Assembly: GCA_002371675.1 (NCBI GenBank)
Contig: DFGE01000007.1
Location: 1-64,000, forward strand
DNA: 64,000 nucleotides
Reading direction: 5' to 3'
From: Clostridiales bacterium UBA3758
GTDB lineage: Bacteria > Bacillota > Clostridia > Oscillospirales > Oscillospiraceae
Shown piece by piece: positions 44,238 through 52,585 of the stretch. Below the pieces are notes generated by a model. The model was not told where the DNA came from. It saw nothing but the letters and a program-made list of their open reading frames with translations, and made no database searches. Numbering within the stretch: position 1 is the first letter of the stretch; every line of letters starts with the position of its first letter. Both the position numbers and the translations under genes were made by a program.

Positions 44238-46205
44238 ATGAAAGATAAGAAGGAAAACCTCTTCCATAAGCTCGGCCGCTGGTTTACCCGCATGTTCATG
44301 GGTCCGAAGTACGAGGAGAAGATGTACCAGAAGAGCAAGGCGGCGGAGGACGGGGAAAAGAAGCCGGACGACTCCGAGCTCATCGTCAGCCCCGCCCGCC
44401 AGGTCCTGCAGCGCTTCCTGGAGCGCAAGTTCGCGGTCATCTCCGTCGCGGTCGTGTTGATCATGTTCTGCGTCGTATTCATCGGCCCGAGCTTCATGCC
44501 CAAGTATTACGACTCCTATACCGAGACCACCCAGAAGGATCTGCCCCCTACGATGGCCTTCATGAGGGTCCCCGCGGAGCTGCAGGGCGACATCAAGATG
44601 ATCGACAACTACGGCAGCTTCACCGTCGGCCTCTCCAATTCCGGCAAGGTCTACGTCTGGGGCATCACCAAGATCGGCGCCACCGGCCTTGACGTCAAGC
44701 ACATCCCGGAGGAAGTTCAGAACGCCAAGATCGAGTGGGTCTCCGCCGGTATCGACCACATCATCGCCATCGACGAGAACGGCAAGTTCTACGGCTGGGG
44801 CAGCAACCAGTTCGGCCAGTACGCCGTGACCGAAAAGATTCTTTCCAACCCGAACCTCGAGCCTGTGCCTGCCGAGGTCCTGGACGGGGTCGATCCCGAC
44901 CACATCCAGGAGGTCACGAGCGGCTACCAGGCCAGCGCCATCCTCATGGACGACGGCACGCTCTACATCTGGGGCAACAAGCAGGCCTACTCCAACATAG
45001 AATCCTTCATCGGCAGAACCGACATAGAGGATGTTGACTTCACGCTCAACTACGTTGTCGGCCTCACCGATGACCGCAACGGCATCTACTGCGGCGTCCG
45101 CGGCCTGTACAATGTGGCCCGCGCCTCCATCGGCGACAAGGGCGTCAAGATGTTCGAGTTCCTGGACGGCCGCAAGATCGAGAGCCTGACCTCCACCACC
45201 AAGAGCGTCTGCTGCCTGCTTGACGACGGCTCCATCGCCCTGGTGGGCGACTTCCCGGTCGATACGATCCAGGTGCCCAAGCTCGCCGAGGGCGAGTACT
45301 TCACCGATATCAAGGGCGGCGCCTATCACTACACCGCCTGCACCAACCTCGGCCACGTCTACAGCTGGGGCGGCGACCACTTCTATCAGGCGGAAGCCCC
45401 CACGCAGAAGATCTCCGGCGTGACCAAGGTCTACACCGGCTCCTTCCAGAGCTACGCGGTGGATGAAAACAACCAGCTGCTCGACAAGTGGGGCCTCAAG
45501 GGCTATCTCTTCGGCACTGACGACGCCGGCGCGGATATCGCCTCCCGTGTCGTGGCCGGCGGCCGCGTCACCATGACGGTCGGCGCCATCGCCGTTATCA
45601 TCGAGATCCTGATCGGCGTTACGATCGGCCTGATCTCCGGTTACGCCGGCGGCGCGGTCGATATCGTGCTGATGCGTGTGGCCGAGGTGTTCTATTCCAT
45701 CCCGCTCTACCCCTTCATGCTGATCCTCTCCTCCCTGCTCGCGCAGGTTTCCATGACGCAGGACCAGCGCCTGCTGATGATCATGGTGATCCTCGGCGTG
45801 CTCGGCTGGCCTGGCTTCGCATACATCACGCGTGCGCAGATCCTGGTCGCCCGTGAGAGCGAATATGTCACCGCCGCCCAGGCCATGGGCGTCAAGGAGG
45901 GGCGCATCGCCTTCAAGCACATCCTGCCCAACATCATCTCTGTTATCCTGGTCAACATCGTGCTGTCCTTCGCGGCCTCGATGCAGACCGAGACCTCGCT
46001 CTCCTTCCTCGGCTTCGGCGTCATGTACCCGCAGCCCAGCTGGGGCAACATGCTCTCGCGCGCGAGCAACGCCACCGCGGCCATCAACTTCTGGTGGCAG
46101 TGGCTGTTCACCTCGTTCATCCTCGTGTTTACCGCGGTCTGCATCAACACCATCGGCGACACGATCCGCGACGTTATGGACCCCAAGTCCTCCAATGATA
46201 AGTAA
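44238..46205 (+). CDS. oppC: Peptide ABC permease OppC with RCC1-like propeller insertion
   Basis: A 655-residue permease, about twice the normal ~300. Residues 1-60 are cytosolic, 64-85 form the first membrane helix, and the standard OppC body resumes at GTDDAGADIASR (426-437) with five helices and the EAA loop EYVTAAQAMGVKEGRIAFKH at 542-561. Between them, about 115-420, is a repeat domain. Units with a G-x-x-Y/V-x-W-G core occur near 136 (GKVYVWG), 182 (GKFYGWGSNQFGQ), 240 (GTLYIWGN), 282 (GIYCGV), 331 (GSIALVG), 372 (GHVYSWGGD) and 411 (NQLLDKWG). This is the RCC1 seven-bladed propeller pattern. By topology it lies outside the membrane. Confidence 0.93.
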   Translation: MKDKKENLFHKLGRWFTRMFMGPKYEEKMYQKSKAAEDGEKKPDDSELIVSPARQVLQRFLERKFAVISVAVVLIMFCVVFIGPSFMPKYYDSYTETTQKDLPPTMAFMRVPAELQGDIKMIDNYGSFTVGLSNSGKVYVWGITKIGATGLDVKHIPEEVQNAKIEWVSAGIDHIIAIDENGKFYGWGSNQFGQYAVTEKILSNPNLEPVPAEVLDGVDPDHIQEVTSGYQASAILMDDGTLYIWGNKQAYSNIESFIGRTDIEDVDFTLNYVVGLTDDRNGIYCGVRGLYNVARASIGDKGVKMFEFLDGRKIESLTSTTKSVCCLLDDGSIALVGDFPVDTIQVPKLAEGEYFTDIKGGAYHYTACTNLGHVYSWGGDHFYQAEAPTQKISGVTKVYTGSFQSYAVDENNQLLDKWGLKGYLFGTDDAGADIASRVVAGGRVTMTVGAIAVIIEILIGVTIGLISGYAGGAVDIVLMRVAEVFYSIPLYPFMLILSSLLAQVSMTQDQRLLMIMVILGVLGWPGFAYITRAQILVARESEYVTAAQAMGVKEGRIAFKHILPNIISVILVNIVLSFAASMQTETSLSFLGFGVMYPQPSWGNMLSRASNATAAINFWWQWLFTSFILVFTAVCINTIGDTIRDVMDPKSSNDK

Positions 46206-46219
46206 GGGAGGAATGTGTA

Positions 46220-47233
46220 ATGCCATTACTTGAAGTAAAAGACCTTCACACATTCTTTAGGACCAAGAAAGGCATCGTCAAAGCGGTCAACGGTGTGTCC
46301 TATTCGCTGGAAAAAGGCAAGACCATCGGCATCGTCGGTGAGTCCGGCTCCGGCAAATCCGTCTCCGCCATGAGCATCCTTCAGCTGCTCGACGGCAACG
46401 GCTACATCGAAAGCGGCGAGATCCTCCTCGAAGGGGAAGACCTCACCAAATTCTCGGTCAAGCAGATGAACCACATCCGCGGCAACGAGATCTCTGTCAT
46501 CTTCCAGGAGCCCATGACCTCCCTCAACCCCGTCTTCAGCGTGGACAAGCAGCTCAGCGAGCCCTTCATGATCCACCAGGGGATGAACAAGAAAGAGGCG
46601 CATGAGCACGCCCTGCAGATGCTCTACGACGTGCAGATCCCGAACCCCGAGGTGGTCATCAAGCAGTATCCGCACCAGCTCTCCGGCGGTATGCGTCAGC
46701 GCGTCATGATCGCCATGGCGCTGGCCTGCAAGCCAAAGATCCTCATCGCCGACGAGCCGACCACCGCGCTCGACGTCACGATCCAGGCGCAGATCCTGCA
46801 CCTGATGAACGAGCTCAAGCGCACCACAGGCACGGCCATCATCTTCATCACCCATGACCTCGGCGTCATCAACGAGATGGCGGACGACGTCGCCGTTATG
46901 TACTGCGGCCAGGTTGTCGAGCGCGCGCCGTCGGAAGTCATCTTCCGGAACTGTGAGGAAAGCCACCCCTACACCGAGGGCCTGATGGAGTCCATCCCCC
47001 GCCTGGACACCGAGGCCGAGCGCCTCGACCCGATCCCGGGCGTCGTCCCGCACCCCCTGGCGCTGCCCAAGGGCTGCAAATTCGCACCGCGCTGCAAATA
47101 CTGCACGCAGAAGTGCCTTGAGGAGGAACCGGAGCTGGTGCAGATCCACGAGAACCAGCTTGTCCGGTGCTTCTATCCCAACAAGGAGGAACGGAACAGT
47201 GCCGAACACCAAGAAATTACTGTCAATCACTAA
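46220..47233 (+). CDS. oppD: Peptide ABC transporter ATPase OppD
   Basis: A 337-residue ATPase of normal size: Walker A GESGSGKS, Q-loop IFQEPMTSLNP, signature LSGGMRQR, Walker B ILIADEPTTALD, H-loop ITHDLGV, and a C-terminal cysteine cluster CKFAPRCKYCTQKC typical of OppD/DppD. It is the ordinary partner of the remodelled OppF. Its 3' end overlaps oppF by 35 bases. Confidence 0.95.
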   Translation: MPLLEVKDLHTFFRTKKGIVKAVNGVSYSLEKGKTIGIVGESGSGKSVSAMSILQLLDGNGYIESGEILLEGEDLTKFSVKQMNHIRGNEISVIFQEPMTSLNPVFSVDKQLSEPFMIHQGMNKKEAHEHALQMLYDVQIPNPEVVIKQYPHQLSGGMRQRVMIAMALACKPKILIADEPTTALDVTIQAQILHLMNELKRTTGTAIIFITHDLGVINEMADDVAVMYCGQVVERAPSEVIFRNCEESHPYTEGLMESIPRLDTEAERLDPIPGVVPHPLALPKGCKFAPRCKYCTQKCLEEEPELVQIHENQLVRCFYPNKEERNSAEHQEITVNH

Positions 47234-48863
47234 TTTAAAGAAGTACTTTCCGGTAGCTAAAACCTCCATCTTCCAGAAGACGCAGCTCTATGTGCGCGCC
47301 AATGAGGATATCACCATCGATATCTACGAGGGCGAAACGCTGGGCATCGTCGGCGAATCCGGCTGCGGCAAATCCACCTTCGGCCGCGTGCTGCTGCAGC
47401 TCTATCCGCAGACTGCCGGGTGCACGCTGTATTACGGCACCACGCTCGACCGCATGACGCCCCACTACGTGGAGGATACCATCGTCCATGAGGAAAAGTA
47501 CCGCCGCAAGCTGAAGAAATCCACCGAGAAGTACGAAGAGCTCCGCAAGAAGGTCGAAGAGGCCGGCGGCGAAGACAGCGCGGACTTCTATCTCCTGCAG
47601 TCGGAGCACCTCGCCAAGGGCGAGATGGAGACCGACATCAGCAACATCGTGAAGATCCTCGGCGGCTTCTACCCCTGCAACGACCGCAAGGGCATTAATC
47701 TGCTGCACAAGGAGTACGAGGCCAACAAGAAGCGCAACGAGGCCTCCGAGAAGGTCAAGCTCCACCGCATCCAGACCGAGCTCTTCGAGCAGGATCTCGA
47801 GGACGCGGAGGACGCGAAGAAGGCCAAGCTCCAGAAGAAGGTCGACGACGCGAAGCAGAAACTCGCAGCCCTGCAGAAGGCGGAGGCGGAAGCCCAGGCC
47901 GAGGTCGACAAGATCACGGCCGAGCTCGAGGCGATCCGCGCCTCCTATGCGGACAATGAGGAGTTCCAGCGCTACGAGGCCATGCGCGACAACGGCGTTG
48001 ACCTCGCCCGCCTGAAATACGGCGAGATGCGCAAGCTCCGCAAAGACCTGCAGATCATCTTCCAGGACCCCTACTCCAGCCTGAACCCGCGCTTCACCGT
48101 CGGCCAGATCATCGAGGAAGGCCTTGTCACCCACAACTTCTTCCGCCACGGCTCGAGCAAGATGCGTGCCTACATCGTCGAGACCATGGAGAAATGCGGC
48201 CTGCAGGAGTACATGCTGCACCGCTATCCCCACCAGTTCTCCGGCGGCCAGCGCCAGCGTATCTGCATTGCCCGCGCCCTGGCCGTGCAGCCGAAGTTCG
48301 TCGTTTGCGACGAGTGTGTCTCCGCGCTGGACGTGTCCATCCAGTCCCAGATCATCAACCTGCTGCAGGATCTGAAGGAGAAGCAGAAGCTCACCTACCT
48401 GTTCATCTCCCATGACCTGTCCGTCGTCAAGTTCATCTCCGACCGTATCGCCGTCATGTACCTCGGCAATATCGTCGAGCTGACCGACAAGAAGACCATC
48501 TTCAAGGATCCCCGCCACCCCTACACCGTGGCGCTGCTCTCCTCCATCCCGACGACCGACCCCGGCTCCGCGGACAAGGAGAGAATCATCCTCGAAGGCT
48601 CCATCCCCAGCCCCGTCAACCCGCCCGACGGCTGCAAGTTCTGCACCCGCTGCTACATGGCAACAGAGAAATGCCGCCGCGTGACGCCCGCTCTCGTGGA
48701 GATCGAGCCGGGCCACTTCTGCGCCTGCCACTATCCCGAGCGCAAGCTCGGCGAGCACGGCGAATATCTCTTCGAGGTCAAGAAGTCGACCAAGACCATT
48801 GAAGCGGAGAACGACGCCAAGGTTGCGGCGGAAAAGGCCGCGGCAGAGCAGGCAGAGGCCTGA
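47199..48863 (+). CDS. oppF: Peptide ABC ATPase OppF with coiled-coil insertion
   Basis: A 554-residue ATPase, versus about 320-330 normally. Walker A GESGCGKST is at 52-60, but the Q-loop IIFQDPYSSLNPR comes only at 286-298; normal spacing is about 45-60. The extra ~185 residues (82-265) are highly charged and helical, with heptad-like runs (AKKAKLQKKVDDAKQKL near 206-222). The rest is standard: signature FSGGQRQR at 347-354, Walker B VVCDECVSALD with Glu372 (Pro replaced by Cys), H-loop ISHDLSV and a C-terminal cysteine motif. The start is GTG 47199 with AAGGAGG upstream, inside oppD. The insert lies beside the catalytic core in the cytosol. Confidence 0.93.
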   Translation: MPNTKKLLSITNLKKYFPVAKTSIFQKTQLYVRANEDITIDIYEGETLGIVGESGCGKSTFGRVLLQLYPQTAGCTLYYGTTLDRMTPHYVEDTIVHEEKYRRKLKKSTEKYEELRKKVEEAGGEDSADFYLLQSEHLAKGEMETDISNIVKILGGFYPCNDRKGINLLHKEYEANKKRNEASEKVKLHRIQTELFEQDLEDAEDAKKAKLQKKVDDAKQKLAALQKAEAEAQAEVDKITAELEAIRASYADNEEFQRYEAMRDNGVDLARLKYGEMRKLRKDLQIIFQDPYSSLNPRFTVGQIIEEGLVTHNFFRHGSSKMRAYIVETMEKCGLQEYMLHRYPHQFSGGQRQRICIARALAVQPKFVVCDECVSALDVSIQSQIINLLQDLKEKQKLTYLFISHDLSVVKFISDRIAVMYLGNIVELTDKKTIFKDPRHPYTVALLSSIPTTDPGSADKERIILEGSIPSPVNPPDGCKFCTRCYMATEKCRRVTPALVEIEPGHFCACHYPERKLGEHGEYLFEVKKSTKTIEAENDAKVAAEKAAAEQAEA

Positions 48864-48866
48864 GCC

Positions 48867-49025
48867 ATGAGAGATCCCGACAAGCGCGAAACGGAAGAGG
48901 AGCTGCCCGAGATTGAGAAGAACGACAGCTTTGCGATGTGGATTGCGGGCGTGCTGACGGTCGGTCTGCCGATCGCCGGTCTGCTCGCCCTCATCGCCGG
49001 TCTCTTCATCCTCGTGTTTCACTGA
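48867..49025 (+). CDS. Small single-pass membrane protein (52 aa)
   Basis: A 52-residue frame, too short for most gene finders, starting 4 bases after the oppF stop. Residues 1-20 are charged and acidic (MRDPDKRETEEELPEIEKND), and 23-50 form one long hydrophobic segment with Gly/Leu/Ile/Val. AGAGG lies about 9 bases upstream. The transcription terminator comes directly after. It may be an accessory subunit of the importer; that is inferred only from position. Confidence 0.68.
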   Translation: MRDPDKRETEEELPEIEKNDSFAMWIAGVLTVGLPIAGLLALIAGLFILVFH

Positions 49026-49071
49026 TTGCAAAGCGGCACAGCCGCGCCGCCGGATCTCCCGAAATCAAGAG

Positions 49072-49108
49072 AAAAAGACGCTGCAGACGCTGTCTGCAGC
49101 GTCTTTTT
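49072..49108 (+). terminator. Terminator of the peptide importer operon
   Basis: AAAAAGACGCTGCAGAC pairs perfectly with GTCTGCAGCGTCTTTTT around a 3-base loop. It follows the 52-residue frame, which supports that frame as the operon's last gene. Confidence 0.9.
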
Positions 49109-49111
49109 CTG

Positions 49112-49142
49112 CTTGTCAAAAAAATCCATACCGGATTTTTTT
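49112..49142. repeat. Small terminator-like hairpin repeat, copy C2
   Basis: AAAAAAATCC/GGATTTTTT with a 5-base loop; an inverted near-copy of 22427-22456 with matching flanking CTTGTC. It probably adds a second terminator. Confidence 0.58.
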
Positions 49143-49151
49143 GACTGCGCT

Positions 49152-49311
49152 CAGCCGCCGAGCATTTTGCTTGAGGCAAAATGCTGTTACCGAAAAAGCC
49201 CGAAATACCGGGCTTTTCCGGCGGCGGTTTCTTGTTTTCGAGGCGGGCCTTGCCCCCTCGAGCTCCCCCGCTGCTCTGTCCACCCGCATTATCTCTGGTT
49301 TTTTGCCAGTC
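49152..49311 (+). repeat. 160-bp structured intergenic repeat, copy A2
   Basis: Second copy of the element at 9762-9921, same length and orientation, with about ten substitutions. The outer GCCGCCG/CGGCGGC stem is conserved; one A-C mismatch appears in the second hairpin. Confidence 0.8.
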
Positions 49312-49374
49312 TCAATAGAACTCCCGGGCGGGGCTCGGCGGTGCGCGTTTCGTGCCCGCAGCGAAGGGTTTCTC

Positions 49375-49403
49375 TTGTAATCCGCCGGGGGCTATGATAA
49401 AAT
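49375..49403 (+). promoter_or_regulatory. Candidate promoter of mgtE
   Basis: TTGTAA (49375-49380), a 17-base spacer and TAAAAT (49398-49403). It gives a leader of about 150 bases. Confidence 0.45.
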
Positions 49404-49561
49404 AAACTGCTTGAATCATGAATACGGACGGCGCGGCGCAGCATGTGTTTCGCCGCGGCGCTCTGCGGCTTCGCAGAGCAGCGCGGCAAGCAGCCGTTCG
49501 GCGAACATGAGGCTGTCCCGCGCAGCGCGGCGCGGAGAGCTGCAGAATGGGGGTGGATCGC
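49404..49561 (+). other. GC-rich leader of mgtE
   Basis: About 150 bases with several strong GC stems (for example CTCTGCGG/CGCAGAG near 49470-49490). I looked for the M-box magnesium riboswitch that often precedes mgtE and do not recognise its conserved core, so any regulation here is by an unidentified element. Confidence 0.4.
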
Positions 49562-50971
49562 ATGGAAGAAGAAAAAATCCAGGAGAGCCTGGACTACGAA
49601 ACCATCCAGGAGCGCAACTTCGACGAACTGAAGGAACTGCTTGAAAAGCACGACCACCGCGGCCTTCGGCTGCGGATGGAGGACATGAATGAATTCGACG
49701 TGGCCGAATTCATTTCCGAGTTGGACGACGTCCCGATGGGGCAGGTCTTCCGCCTGCTCTCCAAGGAGATGGCGGCGGACGTCTTCGCCAACCTCGAGTC
49801 GCCCGACCAGGAGCGCATCCTCAACTCGATCACCGACGCTGAGCTCGCCGGCCTTGTTGAGGAGATGTACCTCGACGATGCGGTCGACATGATGGAGGAG
49901 CTGCCCGCAAACGTGGTCAAGCGCGTGATGCGCCTGGCGACGCCGGAGACCCGCGCCCTCATCAACCAGTACCTGCACTACCCGGAAAACTCCGCCGGCA
50001 GCATCATGACGGCAGAGTTTATCGACCTCAAGAAATACATGAGCGTCAAGGAGTCCATCGCGCGGATCCGGCGCGTAGGCGAGGACAAGGAGACCATCTA
50101 CGTCTGCTTCGTCATCTCCTCGCACCGCAAGCTCGAGGGCATCGTCACGGTCAAGGATCTGCTGCTGCACGACGACGACACCGTGATCGAGGAGCTCATG
50201 GACCGCAATATCGTCTTCGCCACGACCACCGAGGACCAGGAGAGCGTCTCCGCCAAGTTCTCGGACTACGACCTGATGGCCATGCCCGTCGTGGACACGG
50301 AGAACCGCCTTGTCGGCATCGTCACCGTTGACGACGTCATTGACGTCATGGAACAGGAGGCCACGGAGGACATCCAGTTGATGGCCGGTATGACGCCGTC
50401 CGACAAGCCCTATTCCCGCACCTCTCCGGTCGAAATGTGGAAAAACCGCATCCCCTGGCTGATGCTCTTGATGCTCTCGGCCACCTTTACCAGCATGATC
50501 CTCACCTCCTTCGAGGCGCGCCTGGCCGCGGTGGCCGGCCTCGTGCCCTTCATCCCCATGCTCATGGGCACCGGCGGCAACTCCGGCGCGCAGGCGGCCA
50601 CCGCCGTCATCCGCAGCCTCTCCCTGGGGGACATCGAGCCCGCCGACGCGCTCAAGGTGCTCTGGAAGGAGTGGGGCACGGCGATCCTCTGCGGGCTGAC
50701 GCTCGCGGTGGTGAACTTCTTCAAGATGCTCCTGCTCGACGGCATGCTCCTCGGCAATGCCAACATCACCGTCTATATCGCGGCCACGGTCAGCATCTCC
50801 ATCGTCTTTATCGTCATGTTCGCCAAGATCGTCGGCAGCCTGCTGCCGATCGGCGCGGAAAAGATCGGGCTCGACCCGGCCGTCATGGCCAACCCCCTCA
50901 TCTCCACGCTGACTGACGCCGTCTCCCTGCTTATCTATATCTTTATCGCAAAGCTCATTGTGCATATCTGA
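49562..50971 (+). CDS. mgtE: Magnesium transporter MgtE
   Basis: A 469-residue Mg2+ channel. The N domain (1-130) is followed by a CBS pair (about 135-255, GIVTVKDLLL and GIVTVDDVIDVM) and five membrane helices with the pore motif PMLMGTGGNSGAQ (about residues 330-345). Low cytosolic Mg2+ opens such channels through the N and CBS domains. ATG 49562 is preferred to 49547 for its GGGGGTGG spacing. An AEC carrier gene follows 8 bases after the stop. Confidence 0.94.
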   Translation: MEEEKIQESLDYETIQERNFDELKELLEKHDHRGLRLRMEDMNEFDVAEFISELDDVPMGQVFRLLSKEMAADVFANLESPDQERILNSITDAELAGLVEEMYLDDAVDMMEELPANVVKRVMRLATPETRALINQYLHYPENSAGSIMTAEFIDLKKYMSVKESIARIRRVGEDKETIYVCFVISSHRKLEGIVTVKDLLLHDDDTVIEELMDRNIVFATTTEDQESVSAKFSDYDLMAMPVVDTENRLVGIVTVDDVIDVMEQEATEDIQLMAGMTPSDKPYSRTSPVEMWKNRIPWLMLLMLSATFTSMILTSFEARLAAVAGLVPFIPMLMGTGGNSGAQAATAVIRSLSLGDIEPADALKVLWKEWGTAILCGLTLAVVNFFKMLLLDGMLLGNANITVYIAATVSISIVFIVMFAKIVGSLLPIGAEKIGLDPAVMANPLISTLTDAVSLLIYIFIAKLIVHI

Positions 50972-50979
50972 GGAAGCAT

Positions 50980-51894
50980 ATGGATATTACCGCTCTTGTC
51001 AACAAAATGGTCGTCTTCCTGGTGCTGATGATCGTGGGCTATCTCGGCGCGCGCCGGGGCATGCTCAACCGGGAATTCACCAGGGCTGCGAGCGCGCTGG
51101 TGCTCAATGTCTTCATGTCCTGCGCGATCATCAATTCCGTCCTCACGGTGGACATGGAGCTGAGCCTCGCCGAGCTCGGGCAGACCTTCCTGGTGATCTG
51201 CCTCTCGCAGCTCATCTGCTATATCGTCGCCGCACTCGGCGTCTGGCCGACGCGCCTCGGCCCCGATCAGAAGCCTGTTTTCGAGCTTCTCGCCGCCGTG
51301 ACGAACAGCATGTTCATCGCGCTGCCCGTTGTGGACAGTCTCTTTGGCGCGCAGGCCGTGTTCTATGTCTCGCTCAGCTGCCTGCCCTTCAACCTTCTGC
51401 TCTATACCTATGGCATCTGGCGCATGATGAGCGGCAAGGGCAAGCTGCGCGTGAAGGACATGTTCACCGTCCCCATGATCGCGACGATCCTCTCGCTGCT
51501 CATTTTCCTGCTGAAGCTCCCTGTGCCGCAGATGCTGCGCGGCCTCATCGCCTCGACCGCCGGGGCCTCCATGCCCATGAGCATGATCGTCATCGGCGCG
51601 ACGCTCGGCTCCGTGAGCCTGCTGGACGCTTTCCGCAAGCCCTCGCTCTACGCGGTGAGCGCGCTGCGGCTGCTCGTGGCGCCGCTGCTCACCTGGCTCG
51701 TCTGCCGCATGCTGACGGCCGACCCTGTCCTGCTGATGACCTGCGTCATCATTTCCGGCAGCCCCAGCGGCGTGCTGGTGACGGTGCTCTGCGTGCAGTA
51801 CGGGAAGGACGCCGTCTATTCCGCGGAGGGCACGCTGCAGAACACCGCCCTATCACTGCTGACGATCCCGCTGCTCGTGTGGCTGCTGGGATAA
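50980..51894 (+). CDS. AEC family transporter
   Basis: A 304-residue carrier with about ten membrane helices, matching the auxin efflux carrier/malonate-type family (LVLNVFMSCAIINSV in the first half, SGSPSGVLVTVLCVQYG-like sequence in the second half). These export or exchange small organic acids. It begins 8 bases after mgtE behind GAGGAAG and is likely co-transcribed. Confidence 0.87.
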   Translation: MDITALVNKMVVFLVLMIVGYLGARRGMLNREFTRAASALVLNVFMSCAIINSVLTVDMELSLAELGQTFLVICLSQLICYIVAALGVWPTRLGPDQKPVFELLAAVTNSMFIALPVVDSLFGAQAVFYVSLSCLPFNLLLYTYGIWRMMSGKGKLRVKDMFTVPMIATILSLLIFLLKLPVPQMLRGLIASTAGASMPMSMIVIGATLGSVSLLDAFRKPSLYAVSALRLLVAPLLTWLVCRMLTADPVLLMTCVIISGSPSGVLVTVLCVQYGKDAVYSAEGTLQNTALSLLTIPLLVWLLG

Positions 51895-51909
51895 CATATG
51901 TATGATCAT

Positions 51910-51944
51910 GGGATGGCGAAACGCCGGGCGCGCTTCGCCATCCC
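51910..51944. other. Hairpin between AEC gene and DUF1643 gene
   Basis: GGGATGGCGAA pairs with TTCGCCATCCC over an 11-bp stem. There is no T-run, so it may be an attenuator, or a remnant of the MITE-like repeat whose ends also carry GATGGCGAA. Confidence 0.4.
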
Positions 51945-51964
51945 GCCGTTTGAAGGAGGAGCCT

Positions 51965-52585
51965 ATGCATATTCCGAGCGGCGCGAGCCAGACCGTTGAG
52001 CTGCTCTCCTTTCCCGAAGCGCTGGCGCTCTCCGGGAAGAGCGGCGGCTACGACGCCGAAACCTGGCTCTATGTGCCGGATTTCTACACCGAGTACCGAT
52101 ACATTCTGGGCACGCGCGGGCGCGATCCGCTGATCTGCATCGGCATTAACCCCTCCACCGCCGCGCCGGACGACCTCGACCCCACGCTCAAATCCGTCTC
52201 CCGCATCGCCGCGGGCAACGGCTTTGACAGCTGGATCATGTTCAACGTCTATGCGCAGCGCGCAACCCGGCCCGACGACATGGACCTGACGCTCAACGAG
52301 CGCCTGCACCGCGAGAACATGGCGGCCTTCCGCTATGTCCTCTCCGAGACGGCGCGAAACGGCGTCGCCCCGTCCGTCTGGGCGGCCTGGGGAACGATCA
52401 TCGAAAAGCGCGATTACCTGCCCGGCTGCGTGCGGGAGATGGCGCAGATCGGCGGGGAATACGGCGCGCGCTGGCTCTGCGCGGGCTGCTGCTCCAAGGC
52501 CGGGCATCCGCACCATCCGCTCTATCTGCGCAAGGACGAGAAGACTCGCCCCTTCGACGTGGCGGGCTATCTGGAGGCGCTATGA
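51965..52585 (+). CDS. DUF1643 domain protein
   Basis: A 206-residue protein of the DUF1643 family, recognised by GINPSTAAPDDLDPT, NVYAQRATRPDDM and the C-terminal HPLYLRKDE. The family function is unknown. AAGGAGGAG precedes ATG 51965. It overlaps the nitrilase gene by 4 bases. Confidence 0.85.
   Translation: MHIPSGASQTVELLSFPEALALSGKSGGYDAETWLYVPDFYTEYRYILGTRGRDPLICIGINPSTAAPDDLDPTLKSVSRIAAGNGFDSWIMFNVYAQRATRPDDMDLTLNERLHRENMAAFRYVLSETARNGVAPSVWAAWGTIIEKRDYLPGCVREMAQIGGEYGARWLCAGCCSKAGHPHHPLYLRKDEKTRPFDVAGYLEAL

Noticed and set aside
44187..46253. Long antisense open frame (688 codons) over oppC
   Set aside because: It mirrors the codon pattern of the plus-strand gene, has no ribosome binding site and encodes a low-complexity Asp/His/Val/Ala sequence, as expected from a GC-rich shadow.
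49404..49561. M-box magnesium riboswitch ahead of mgtE
   Set aside because: The conserved M-box core was looked for and not found.
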